Of a stretch of 6,210 nucleotides of DNA, positions 1-5,665 are shown one piece after another (position 1 is the stretch's first letter; the number at the start of each line of letters is the position of its first letter). The notes under the pieces are model-generated. The model was not told the DNA's origin, ran no database searches, and saw only the letters and a list, made by a program, of their open reading frames with translations. The translations under genes were made by a program, and so were the position numbers. The stretch lies in the NCBI GenBank assembly GCA_947630525.1, contig CANRHW010000094.1:1-6210 (forward strand), given 5' to 3'. This DNA is from an uncultured Clostridia bacterium (GTDB lineage: Bacteria > Bacillota > Clostridia > UMGS1883).

Positions 1-13
1 TTAGGTACAAATA

Positions 14-22
14 TGGTAGAAT
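14..22 (+). promoter_or_regulatory. possible extended -10 promoter element of putP
   Basis: The sequence TGGTAGAAT reads as an extended -10 (TG, one base, then TAGAAT, five of six matches to TATAAT) about 43 bases ahead of the putP start codon. A -35 box would lie at or beyond the left edge of the window, so it cannot be checked. The surrounding leader is very AT-rich and several other weak -10-like strings occur (for example TATACA at 31), so the exact start of transcription is uncertain. Confidence 0.35.
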
Positions 23-64
23 ATATTTATTATACAATCAAAAAATATATTTGGAGGTGCAAAA

Positions 65-1594
65 ATGACAAAAGAACAGCTTTGTATTCTGCTTACGATA
101 CTTGTCTATTTGATAGCAGTGCTGGCCGTCGGCTTCCATTTTGCAAGGAAAAACGAAAGTGCGTCTGACTTCTACCTGGGCGGGCGCAAGCTCGGTCCAC
201 TTGTGACCGCCATGAGCGCCGAGGCGTCGGATATGTCGGCATATCTCCTTGTTGGACTGCCGGGGCTGGCTTATCTTTCCGGCGTTGCGGACGTGGGCTG
301 GACGGTTGTGGGCCTCGCCGTAGGCACCTATTTAAACTGGCTTTTTACCGCCCGCAGGCTCCGCCGTTATACTCAGATAACGGGCTCCTATACCCTGCCG
401 CAGTTCTTTTCAAACCGCTTTAAGGATAATAAAAGCATACTTTCGGCCATTGCGGCGCTTATCATAATAGTGTTCTTCGTGCCTTACACGGCTTCGGGCT
501 TCGCGGCCTGCGGAAAGCTGTTCTCCTCTTTGTTCGGCATGAATTACATGACGGCGATGATAATTTCCGCCATTGTCATAGTGGGTTATACCGCGGCGGG
601 CGGCTTTTTGGCCGCATCGACTACCGACTTTATACAGAGCATCATAATGACCGTCGCAATTCTGTTCGTATTAATCTTTTCCACCGTGACCGCCGGCGGC
701 ATCGGCGCCGTGATTGAGAACGCAAAAACTCTGCCGGGGTATCTCTCCCTTACCGCGACATTTTCCGAAACGACGGGCACGTCTCAGCCCTACGGCCTGC
801 TGAAAATAGTTTCTACGCTGGCGTGGGGGCTTGGCTATTTTGGTATGCCCCACATCTTATTGAGATTTATGGCCATAAATGATGAAAAAAAGCTCAAACT
901 TTCCCGTCGGGTGGCATCCGTCTGGGTAGTCATTGCCATGAGCTTTGCCGTGATGATAGGCATAATCGGCCGCACCCTCAGCAACGGCGGCTTTATACCG
1001 CAGCTTTCCGGCAGCAACACCGAAACCGTTATAATGGAAATAGCCAATTTCCTGTCCGGTTACGGCGTATTGCCGGCCTTGATGGCGGGGCTTATACTGG
1101 CCGGCATATTGGCAAGCACCATGTCCACGGCGGATTCCCAGCTTTTGGCGGCCTCCTCCAGCGTGTCGGAGAACCTTATTCAGGAGACCATTGGCGTTAA
1201 GCTTTCCAAACGCGCAAGCATGATAGCCGCAAGGGTAACCGTTATAGTCATTGCAATCTTGGGTATTATCATTGCTCGCGATGAAGAAAGCTCCGTATTT
1301 GGCATAGTTTCGTTTGCCTGGGCCGGTTTCGGCGCGGGCTTCGGTCCCATTATGATATGCGCTTTGTTCTGGAAGCGCGCCACTCTGCCCGGCGCCGTTG
1401 CCAGCATGATATCCGGCGGCGCAATGGTATTTATCTGGAAATTCATCATAGCTCCGCTGGGCGGGATTTTCGCAATATACGAGCTGCTGCCGGCTTTCAT
1501 TGTCGGCATACTTGTGACCGTAGTTGTCAGCCTGCTGACCGCGCCCCCCTCTCAGGAGATAATCAGTGAATTTGAAGCGGCAAAGGCCAAGTAA
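65..1594 (+). CDS. putP: sodium/proline symporter (SSS family, PutP type)
   Basis: This is an inner-membrane carrier that most likely takes up proline, or a related small solute, driven by sodium. The 509-residue length matches PutP (about 500), and the protein is a succession of hydrophobic segments, about 13. Family hallmarks are the SDFYLGGRKLGP stretch near residues 34-45 and SAEASDMS at 51-58. Asp56 of the latter corresponds to the sodium-site Asp55 of E. coli PutP. GYFGMPHILLRFMA at 257-270 is nearly the PutP signature, and the Ser/Thr-rich segment STMSTADSQLL at 351-361 matches the helix that contributes sodium-binding hydroxyls. The ATG follows GGAGGTG at 53-59 with a 5-base spacer, which fixes the start. 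The gene stands alone on the plus strand, and no proline catabolic gene is visible. The exact substrate is inferred from similarity to PutP. A different SSS substrate (pantothenate, an acid) is less likely given these motifs. Confidence 0.88.
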   Translation: MTKEQLCILLTILVYLIAVLAVGFHFARKNESASDFYLGGRKLGPLVTAMSAEASDMSAYLLVGLPGLAYLSGVADVGWTVVGLAVGTYLNWLFTARRLRRYTQITGSYTLPQFFSNRFKDNKSILSAIAALIIIVFFVPYTASGFAACGKLFSSLFGMNYMTAMIISAIVIVGYTAAGGFLAASTTDFIQSIIMTVAILFVLIFSTVTAGGIGAVIENAKTLPGYLSLTATFSETTGTSQPYGLLKIVSTLAWGLGYFGMPHILLRFMAINDEKKLKLSRRVASVWVVIAMSFAVMIGIIGRTLSNGGFIPQLSGSNTETVIMEIANFLSGYGVLPALMAGLILAGILASTMSTADSQLLAASSSVSENLIQETIGVKLSKRASMIAARVTVIVIAILGIIIARDEESSVFGIVSFAWAGFGAGFGPIMICALFWKRATLPGAVASMISGGAMVFIWKFIIAPLGGIFAIYELLPAFIVGILVTVVVSLLTAPPSQEIISEFEAAKAK

Positions 1595-1624
1595 GATAAA
1601 GACAGTAAAATTCGATAAAAACAT

Positions 1625-1650
1625 AAAAAAATTCGCTCGCACGAGCGAAT
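1625..1650 (-). terminator. intrinsic terminator for the ldhA unit (left hairpin copy)
   Basis: ATTCGCTC and GAGCGAAT form an 8-bp stem around the loop GCAC at 1631-1650. Read on the minus strand the hairpin runs straight into about seven T residues (the A-run at 1625-1630), the classical rho-independent form. It lies about 300 bases past the ldhA stop codon, so the minus transcript would have to cross the whole structured region before reaching it. On the plus strand the same hairpin has no T-run and should terminate putP transcripts poorly. Confidence 0.7.
1629..1649. repeat. 21-bp direct repeat, left copy
   Basis: These 21 bases are identical to 1891-1911 and in the same orientation: the loop reads GCAC in both copies. 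The core is the palindromic hairpin TTCGCTCGCACGAGCGAA. The two copies start 262 bases apart and bracket the hairpin-rich region. This copy carries the A-run on its left but has no T-run on its right. Confidence 0.9.
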
Positions 1651-1651
1651 C

Positions 1652-1677
1652 AGAGCGCTGACAAATGTCAGCGCTCT
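1652..1677. repeat. perfect inverted repeat, 12-bp arms
   Basis: AGAGCGCTGACA at 1652-1663 pairs with TGTCAGCGCTCT at 1666-1677 around a centre of two A residues, in practice a stem of 11 bp with a 4-base loop. It begins one base after the left palindrome copy. No T-run follows on either strand, so it is not a conventional terminator. Confidence 0.9.
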
Positions 1678-1708
1678 TCAAAGGGGAACCCGAACGGTTC
1701 CCCTTTGA
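1678..1708. repeat. perfect inverted repeat, 13-bp arms
   Basis: TCAAAGGGGAACC at 1678-1690 pairs with GGTTCCCCTTTGA at 1696-1708 around the loop CGAAC. It abuts the preceding hairpin directly, so the two stems could stack coaxially. The bases GAGAG at 1707-1711 can alternatively pair with CTCTC at 1715-1719, a small competing stem that shares two bases with this one. No T-run follows. Confidence 0.9.
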
Positions 1709-1722
1709 GAGAACCTCTCCGC

Positions 1723-1786
1723 ATCGGGCACTTACGCTTACGAAATATCATTTTTATAAAATTAAAAATGATATTTCTACCCCGAT
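1723..1786. repeat. closing stem enclosing the AT-rich hairpin
   Basis: ATCGGG at 1723-1728 is the reverse complement of CCCGAT at 1781-1786 and would close a larger fold around the hairpin at 1742-1777. The left linker holds a tandem CTTACG CTTACG (1731-1742). Six base pairs at this distance could occur by chance, so the stem is tentative, but its position symmetrically outside another perfect stem fits the general design of the region. Confidence 0.4.
1742..1777. repeat. perfect inverted repeat, 15-bp AT-rich arms
   Basis: GAAATATCATTTTTA at 1742-1756 pairs with TAAAAATGATATTTC at 1763-1777 around the six-base loop TAAAAT. This is the longest uninterrupted stem of the array and is strongly AT-rich, unlike its GC-rich neighbours. 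In RNA it would be weak for its length. As DNA it could extrude or serve as a protein-binding dyad. Confidence 0.9.
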
Positions 1787-1792
1787 TAAAGT

Positions 1793-1825
1793 ATAACATC
1801 CCGGGTACACGCCCCGGGATGTTAT
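1793..1825. repeat. perfect inverted repeat, 13-bp arms
   Basis: ATAACATCCCGGG at 1793-1805 pairs with CCCGGGATGTTAT at 1813-1825 around the seven-base loop TACACGC. The GC-rich top of the stem makes this a stable hairpin. On the plus strand GTTTTC follows, a poor but not absent T-tract, so weak termination of putP read-through here cannot be excluded. Confidence 0.9.
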
Positions 1826-1833
1826 GTTTTCTA

Positions 1834-1855
1834 TCGAAAGGGAGTTCCCTTTCGA
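1834..1855. repeat. perfect inverted repeat, 10-bp arms
   Basis: TCGAAAGGGA at 1834-1843 pairs with TCCCTTTCGA at 1846-1855 with only GT between them, effectively a 9-bp stem with a tetraloop. A weaker stem, CCCC at 1861-1864 with GGGG at 1874-1877, follows before the right palindrome copy. Confidence 0.88.
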
Positions 1856-1890
1856 GCTTTCCCCATTGTTCACGGGGTTTGTCATCAGTC

Positions 1891-1911
1891 AAATTCGCTC
1901 GCACGAGCGAA
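1891..1911. repeat. 21-bp direct repeat, right copy
   Basis: This is identical to 1629-1649 in sequence and orientation. Here the palindrome is followed on its right by the T-run (1913-1918), whereas on its left there are only three A residues. It is therefore the mirror half of the terminator context seen at the left copy. Confidence 0.9.
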
Positions 1912-1918
1912 ATTTTTT
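1891..1918 (+). terminator. intrinsic terminator for putP (right hairpin copy)
   Basis: TTCGCTC and GAGCGAA (1894-1900 and 1905-1911) form a stem with loop GCAC. The stem can be extended by AAA/TTT with one bulged A, and is followed by six T residues at 1913-1918. This is the only strong T-tract terminator on the plus strand after putP, but it lies about 300 bases beyond the putP stop, so a full-length putP message would carry the whole hairpin array as its 3' end. Confidence 0.7.
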
Positions 1919-1947
1919 ATTATTACATACAATAATTTAGTATAAAA

Positions 1948-2970
1948 CTAAAAGCATTTTTCCTTTCGCTTTTTCTTGCAGTCCTCAATATTGCCACAGC
2001 GGTAGCAAAGCTCATTTTCGCAGGAGCCGTTTTGCGCAAAAGCGAGAATGTTGTCCACGGTGGTCTCGGCAATATTGTTCAGGGCCTCCTCCGTTAAGAA
2101 GGCCTGATGAGAGGTAACTATGACATTGGGCATGGATATCAGCCGCGCAAGCGTGTCGTCTTCCACGATATGGCCGGAAAAATCCCGGAAGAATATATCG
2201 GACTCCTCCTCGTACACGTCAAGACAGGCAGCGCCTATCCTGCGTTCCTTTATGCCGTCCAACAGCGCGTCCGCGTCAATAAGAGCCCCGCGGGAGGTAT
2301 TGACTATCACGACGCCTTTTTTTAGGAGCTTAACGCTATCGGGATTTATCAGGTGGCGTGTCTCCGGCGTAAGCGGACAGTGGAATGAAATTATATCGCT
2401 GCGGCGGAAAAGCTCGTCCAATGCCACATAATTTATGCCGCTGCCCTCGGCGGGGTATTTGTCGTAGGCTATAACCTCCATGCCGAAGCCCCTGCATATG
2501 TCGATGAAGATACGCCCTATCTTGCCTGTGCCCACAACGCCGACGGTTTTGCCGTGCAAATCAAAGCCGGTCAGTCCGTTGAGACTGAAATTAAAGTCCT
2601 TAGTCCTTATATATGCCTTGTGTATGCGCCTTATGGAAGTGAGCAGCAGGGCCATGGTATGCTCCGCCACGGCGTAGGGCGAATATGCCGGCACATGGAA
2701 CACATGAATTTTGCCGTAGGCGTGTTCAACGTCCACATTGTTATAACCGGCGCACCGCAGAGCAATAAAGCGTACCCCACAACTGTAGAGAGCGTCGATG
2801 ACGGCGGCGTTGGCAATATCGTTCACAAAGATGCATACTCCGTCGCAGCCTTGGGAAAGGCTCACGGTTTTCTCATTTAACCGGGTTTCATAAAAAACGA
2901 ATTTGGGCTCGTCAAACTTCTCAAACGGAGCAATGTCATAGGGCTTTGCGTCAAAAAAAGCTATCTTCAT
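1948..2970 (-). CDS. ldhA: D-lactate dehydrogenase (NAD-dependent, fermentative)
   Basis: This cytoplasmic enzyme reduces pyruvate to D-lactate with NADH, regenerating NAD during fermentation. The 340 residues follow E. coli-type LdhA closely: CIFVND at 46-51, the IALRCAGYNNVD stretch at 69-80, and NFSLNGLTGF at 127-136. The nucleotide-binding GTGKIG lies at 147-152, with Asp170 ending the next strand as in NAD-specific members. Catalytic residues are Arg227 (NTSRGALID), Glu256 (DVYEEE) and His288 (SHQAFLTEEAL). The ATG at 2970 follows GGAGGGG, and the aldo/keto reductase stop lies 23 bases upstream, so the two are co-transcribed. Oddly, after CENEL, where E. coli LdhA ends (CPNELV), the protein runs on about 18 residues with a cysteine-rich, lysine-rich tail (Cys317, 322, 325, 331, 339). 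The D-lactate assignment is strong against other 2-hydroxyacid dehydrogenases. The role of the tail is unknown. Confidence 0.9.
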   Translation of the reverse strand: MKIAFFDAKPYDIAPFEKFDEPKFVFYETRLNEKTVSLSQGCDGVCIFVNDIANAAVIDALYSCGVRFIALRCAGYNNVDVEHAYGKIHVFHVPAYSPYAVAEHTMALLLTSIRRIHKAYIRTKDFNFSLNGLTGFDLHGKTVGVVGTGKIGRIFIDICRGFGMEVIAYDKYPAEGSGINYVALDELFRRSDIISFHCPLTPETRHLINPDSVKLLKKGVVIVNTSRGALIDADALLDGIKERRIGAACLDVYEEESDIFFRDFSGHIVEDDTLARLISMPNVIVTSHQAFLTEEALNNIAETTVDNILAFAQNGSCENELCYRCGNIEDCKKKRKEKCF

Positions 2971-2993
2971 GTTTCCCCTCCGAAAAATATGTA

Positions 2994-4115
2994 CTATTCA
3001 AACACAGCCGCGCAGTCCTTAAGCCTTTGTATAACGTCGATATGCTGGGGGCAAACGCTCTCGCACTGGCCGCATTCCACGCAGGCCGACGCAGGGGCCC
3101 CGTTTTTGACGGCGGCGGCATAATCGGCGGTTCCGCCCTCAAGCTGGCCCCAAATCAGCTGGCGGTTGCGGGCGGCAAAAATGTCGGGTATGGCAATGCC
3201 CATCGGGCAGCCCCGTACGCAGTAGCGGCAGCCCGTGCATGGGATGGACTTAACGCCGTTTATAAGCTCCTGGGCCTCTTGTATGGCGGCCCGTTCGGCA
3301 GCGTCAAGGGGCTTGAAATCCTTCATATATGACAGATTGTCCGCCATCTGGTCAATGTTGGACATGCCGGAAAGCACGGTAATAATGCCGTCCAGCGAGG
3401 CCGCATAGCGTATGGCCCACGACGCGAAAGACGCGCCGGGATTTGCGGCCTTGAACACCTCCTGCACGGCCTCGGGCGGGTTGGCAAGGGAGCCGCCCTT
3501 AACCGGTTCCATCACTACGACGGACTTGCCGTGACGGCGGACGACCTCGTAATTTGCCCGGGCCGCAACGCCGTCATTTTCCCAGTCGGCATAGTTGATC
3601 TGAAGCTGCACAAATTCCGCGTCCGGGTGTTTTGTCAAAAGCTCCTCAAGCAGCTCCGGCCCGGCATGGAATGAGAAGCCCCAGTGCTTAATAAGTCCTT
3701 TTTCCTTTTGCTCGCGGACAAAATCCCAAAGGTGGAATTTGTCATAGGCGCCGATGTTACCGTTTTGTATCGCGTGCAGCAGGTAATAGTCAAAGTAGCC
3801 CGCGCCGGTGCGTTCAAGGCTGGTTTGCAGCTGTTTCTTTACGCCGGCCTCATCCTCGGCGGCCCAGGAGCACATCTTTGTCGCGAGAGTGAAGCTCTCC
3901 CTGGGGTAGCGGTCTACAAGGGCGGCCTTGGCGGCCCGCTCGGACTCGCCGTTGTCATAGACATAAGCGGTGTCAAAATAGGTCTGCCCCGCCTCCATGA
4001 ACATATCCACCATTTTTTTAGTGTGTTCGATGTCAATTTTGCCGCCCTCCGTCTTTGGTAGGCGCATAAGGCCAAAGCCAAGCTTGGGCGTTTTTTCTCC
4101 GAAATAACGTTCCAT
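2994..4115 (-). CDS. aldo/keto reductase with C-terminal [4Fe-4S] ferredoxin motifs
   Basis: This is a cytoplasmic oxidoreductase of the clostridial ferredoxin-type AKR family, common in anaerobes. Residues 1-270 form the AKR barrel with the full catalytic tetrad: Asp48 (FDTAYVY), Tyr53, Lys80 (LATK) and His114 (YLLHA). NYADWEN (174-180) and EPVKGG (203-208) are typical of this subgroup. The C-terminal part carries two cluster motifs, Cys293-296-299-303 (CTGCRYCVRGCP) and Cys345-348-351-355 (CVECGQCESVCP), so two [4Fe-4S] clusters are likely. The 373-residue length is normal for this fused type. The ATG is preceded by GGAGGG with a 5-base spacer and by a strong promoter. The gene leads a two-gene unit with ldhA. 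Substrate and physiological electron partner are not known for this family in general. I infer only that it exchanges electrons between a nicotinamide cofactor, carbonyl substrates and possibly ferredoxin. Confidence 0.88.
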   Translation of the reverse strand: MERYFGEKTPKLGFGLMRLPKTEGGKIDIEHTKKMVDMFMEAGQTYFDTAYVYDNGESERAAKAALVDRYPRESFTLATKMCSWAAEDEAGVKKQLQTSLERTGAGYFDYYLLHAIQNGNIGAYDKFHLWDFVREQKEKGLIKHWGFSFHAGPELLEELLTKHPDAEFVQLQINYADWENDGVAARANYEVVRRHGKSVVVMEPVKGGSLANPPEAVQEVFKAANPGASFASWAIRYAASLDGIITVLSGMSNIDQMADNLSYMKDFKPLDAAERAAIQEAQELINGVKSIPCTGCRYCVRGCPMGIAIPDIFAARNRQLIWGQLEGGTADYAAAVKNGAPASACVECGQCESVCPQHIDVIQRLKDCAAVFE

Positions 4116-4144
4116 GATTACCCTCCTATAATGTTATTAATTTC

Positions 4145-4173
4145 ATTATAGCACCCTTGGGACAATAAATCAA
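4145..4173 (-). promoter_or_regulatory. sigma-A type promoter of the AKR-ldhA unit
   Basis: On the minus strand TTGATT (4173-4168) is separated by exactly 17 bases from a perfect TATAAT (4150-4145), and the -10 is extended by TGC immediately upstream. Transcription would start near 4138, giving a leader of about 20 bases that contains the GGAGGG ribosome-binding site. The promoter sits in the 74-bp gap between the hydrolase gene and the reductase gene. With no terminator in that gap, some read-through from upstream is also possible. Confidence 0.8.
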
Positions 4174-4189
4174 ATTAACAAACTATGAA

Positions 4190-4846
4190 TTATTCACAAA
4201 AAACATGCTTGCCTATTGTGCAGATAATTTTTCTCGAACGTATCCACTTGTTGGTCGCGGTAACCGGATTGTAGTAATATATCGCTCCGCCCGTGGGGTC
4301 CCAGCCGTTCATGGCATCCCGGGCGGCGCGCATGCTGCTGCTGTACATTTCGGCGTTAATCTGACCGTCGTCCACGGCGGTGAAAGCTCCCTTTTGGTAA
4401 ACCACACCGCTGATACTGTTGGGGAACGACGGGTGCTTGACCCTGTTAAGAATGACCGCGCCTACCGCAACTTGCCCCTCGTACGGTTCGCCGCGGGCCT
4501 CGCCGTTAATGACCCTTGCCAACAAATATACATTGCTCTCACTCTGGGAATTGGTGCTGCCCTCAGAGTAAATACCCATGGCTTCGAGAGTCTTTTGTCC
4601 CGCTATGCCGTCGGCAGTAAGGCCGTTTTTCTTTTGAAAGCTGCGGACGGCGCTCTCGGTCTGCCAGCCGTAGATACCGTCTACGCTGCCGGTGTAATAG
4701 CCCCAGTTTTTTAGCTTGGTCTGAATTTCTCTTACTTCGCTGCCGGTAGAGCCCGACTTTGATATGGCGGTTACCGCCGCGCCGCCCGCTATCACATACA
4801 GCAGCGCGGCCACGGTCACGAATAACATAAACGAGCGTTTGTACAT
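4190..4846 (-). CDS. sleB: secreted SleB-type cell wall / spore cortex hydrolase
   Basis: This enzyme degrades peptidoglycan; the SleB family acts as a lytic transglycosylase on spore cortex during germination. The 218 residues comprise an N-terminal signal peptide (KR followed by a hydrophobic run at 7-24, likely cleavage after AVTA at about 27), a peptidoglycan-binding type 1 domain at about 36-90 (VREIQTKLKNWGYYTGSVDG, then AVRSFQKKNGL), and a short Ser/Asn linker. A Hydrolase_2 domain follows at about 107-217. It includes INGEARGEPYEGQVAVGAV, in which Glu116 is the expected catalytic acid, then AFTAVDDGQIN, GGAIYYYNP and the end IGKHVF. The ATG follows GAGGTGG closely. The gene lies 81 bp after recO with no obvious terminator between. 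No ypeB partner is visible. A vegetative or sporulation (CwlJ-like) wall hydrolase is the alternative, since domain architecture alone does not settle the timing of expression. Confidence 0.82.
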   Translation of the reverse strand: MYKRSFMLFVTVAALLYVIAGGAAVTAISKSGSTGSEVREIQTKLKNWGYYTGSVDGIYGWQTESAVRSFQKKNGLTADGIAGQKTLEAMGIYSEGSTNSQSESNVYLLARVINGEARGEPYEGQVAVGAVILNRVKHPSFPNSISGVVYQKGAFTAVDDGQINAEMYSSSMRAARDAMNGWDPTGGAIYYYNPVTATNKWIRSRKIICTIGKHVFCE

Positions 4847-4927
4847 TGGACCACCTCATTTCAATAGTTGGTAGTATTGTGTACAAACGGCAACATTTTT
4901 ATGTAATTGGCGGTAAATTTTATTTTA

Positions 4928-5665
4928 TTATCTGACGGTAAATTTTTTCAAATATTCAAGAGTTTTTGGCAGGCGTCCCAGGTGATATTCCAGATATTTT
5001 TCACTCACGGGGCCAAGCCTGGAAATAAGCGCCGGGGGCGACTTAAAGAAAAGCGTGTCCTTTAGCTCCGATGTAAGTATAAAGTCAAGCACCGTCATCT
5101 CGTCTCGGGAGAGCTCCACGGCGCTCGGGTCCTTATGGGCAAAGCAACAGGTCTCCCCCTCCGAAATGGACAAATGTGTAGCCGGAGCCCCGCACTGACA
5201 TTCCTCGGATATGTATGGGGCCAGGCCCAAAACCTCGGCCAGCCTCAACTCATACACAAGCTTTAAAGTTTCCCCGTCCTCGGGCCGTTTTGTCAAAGCA
5301 AACAGGGTGTTTAGACACAGCCGGAGCTCCTCGGCGGCAGGAATGCCCGGCTCCGTGCCGCTTTCAAGCAGGGAACCGAAGTAGGCTCCATAGGCCACGC
5401 TCTCCGCCCTATCGCGCAGGTGGTAAAACCCCTCGGCGCAATCGGCGCTCATCAGGGAATACATCCCCCGTCCCTCTTTCAGCACAAAATCGCTGAGACA
5501 AAGCAGCCCGCAGCCGGAGCTATTTTTATTCTTTAGACTTTTAACGCCCTTGGCAATAATGCTGATCTTCCCAAGCTCCGGCGAAACGGCGGTCAGCACT
5601 TTGTCGTTATCGCCGCTGTTGGCCGTCCTGACTACCAGGGCCCTTGTTTTCACTGTATTGTCCAT
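4928..5665 (-). CDS. recO: DNA repair protein RecO
   Basis: RecO loads RecA onto SSB-coated single-stranded DNA together with RecR and promotes strand annealing in RecF-pathway repair. With the start chosen here it has 245 residues, normal for the family. The N-terminal OB-fold is visible (KTRALVVRTANSGDNDKVLT, then LGKISIIAKGVKSLKNK at about 31-47), followed by a helical middle part and the zinc site Cys156-x-Cys158-Gly and Cys173-Cys174 (numbered from this start). The zinc site is compact compared with the usual CxxC pairs. The frame stays open to a TTG at 5719, but that codon has no ribosome-binding site. The ATG at 5665 is preceded by GGGGAG with a 7-base spacer and begins with MDNTVKTRALVV, the usual RecO beginning, so I prefer it. 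The first 59 bases overlap yqzL in another frame, which suggests translational coupling in the era-yqzL-recO cluster. Confidence 0.9.
   Translation of the reverse strand: MDNTVKTRALVVRTANSGDNDKVLTAVSPELGKISIIAKGVKSLKNKNSSGCGLLCLSDFVLKEGRGMYSLMSADCAEGFYHLRDRAESVAYGAYFGSLLESGTEPGIPAAEELRLCLNTLFALTKRPEDGETLKLVYELRLAEVLGLAPYISEECQCGAPATHLSISEGETCCFAHKDPSAVELSRDEMTVLDFILTSELKDTLFFKSPPALISRLGPVSEKYLEYHLGRLPKTLEYLKKFTVR

Larger units (their letters stand above)
1629..1911. repeat. hairpin-array element inserted between convergent genes (candidate MITE-like or structured RNA element)
   Basis: This fills most of the 353-bp gap between putP and ldhA. Between two identical palindromic 21-bp direct repeats lie at least five unrelated perfect inverted repeats (1652-1677, 1678-1708, 1742-1777, 1793-1825, 1834-1855). 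There are weaker ones at 1707-1719 and 1861-1877, and a closing stem ATCGGG/CCCGAT (1723-1728 with 1781-1786) encloses the AT-rich hairpin. More than half of the bases sit in perfect arms. Open frames of 76-78 codons cross it on both strands, but they lack family motifs and their amino-acid make-up simply follows the palindromes, so I do not call them genes. No transposase is present. The outer repeats are direct, and I see at most a 7-bp inverted match (TGACAAA at 1659, TTTGTCA at 1878) near the ends. A non-autonomous mobile element and a structured non-coding RNA are both possible; the sequence alone does not decide. Confidence 0.55.

Noticed and set aside
857..1681. 274-codon open frame on the minus strand opposite putP
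   Set aside because: It is a shadow of putP. It has low-complexity composition rich in Tyr, Gly, His and Asn, no family motif and no proper ribosome-binding site, while the plus strand carries clear PutP motifs throughout.
1629..1911. CRISPR array
   Set aside because: There are only two copies of the 21-mer, 262 bp apart, and the DNA between them consists of unrelated palindromes, not repeat-spacer units.
1629..1911. Remnant of an insertion sequence with a decayed transposase
   Set aside because: No frame in the region shows transposase motifs, the length is under 300 bp, and the inverted repeats are internal hairpins, not a pair of terminal inverted repeats.
4205..4714. 169-codon plus-strand frame opposite the hydrolase gene
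   Set aside because: It is the antisense of a well-supported SleB-type gene, with no motif, and its start lies within the 3' end of that gene.
4872..4878. AATACTA on the minus strand upstream of the hydrolase as a sporulation-sigma -10
   Set aside because: It resembles the -10 of forespore sigma factors, but no matching -35 lies at the right distance, so it is not supported.
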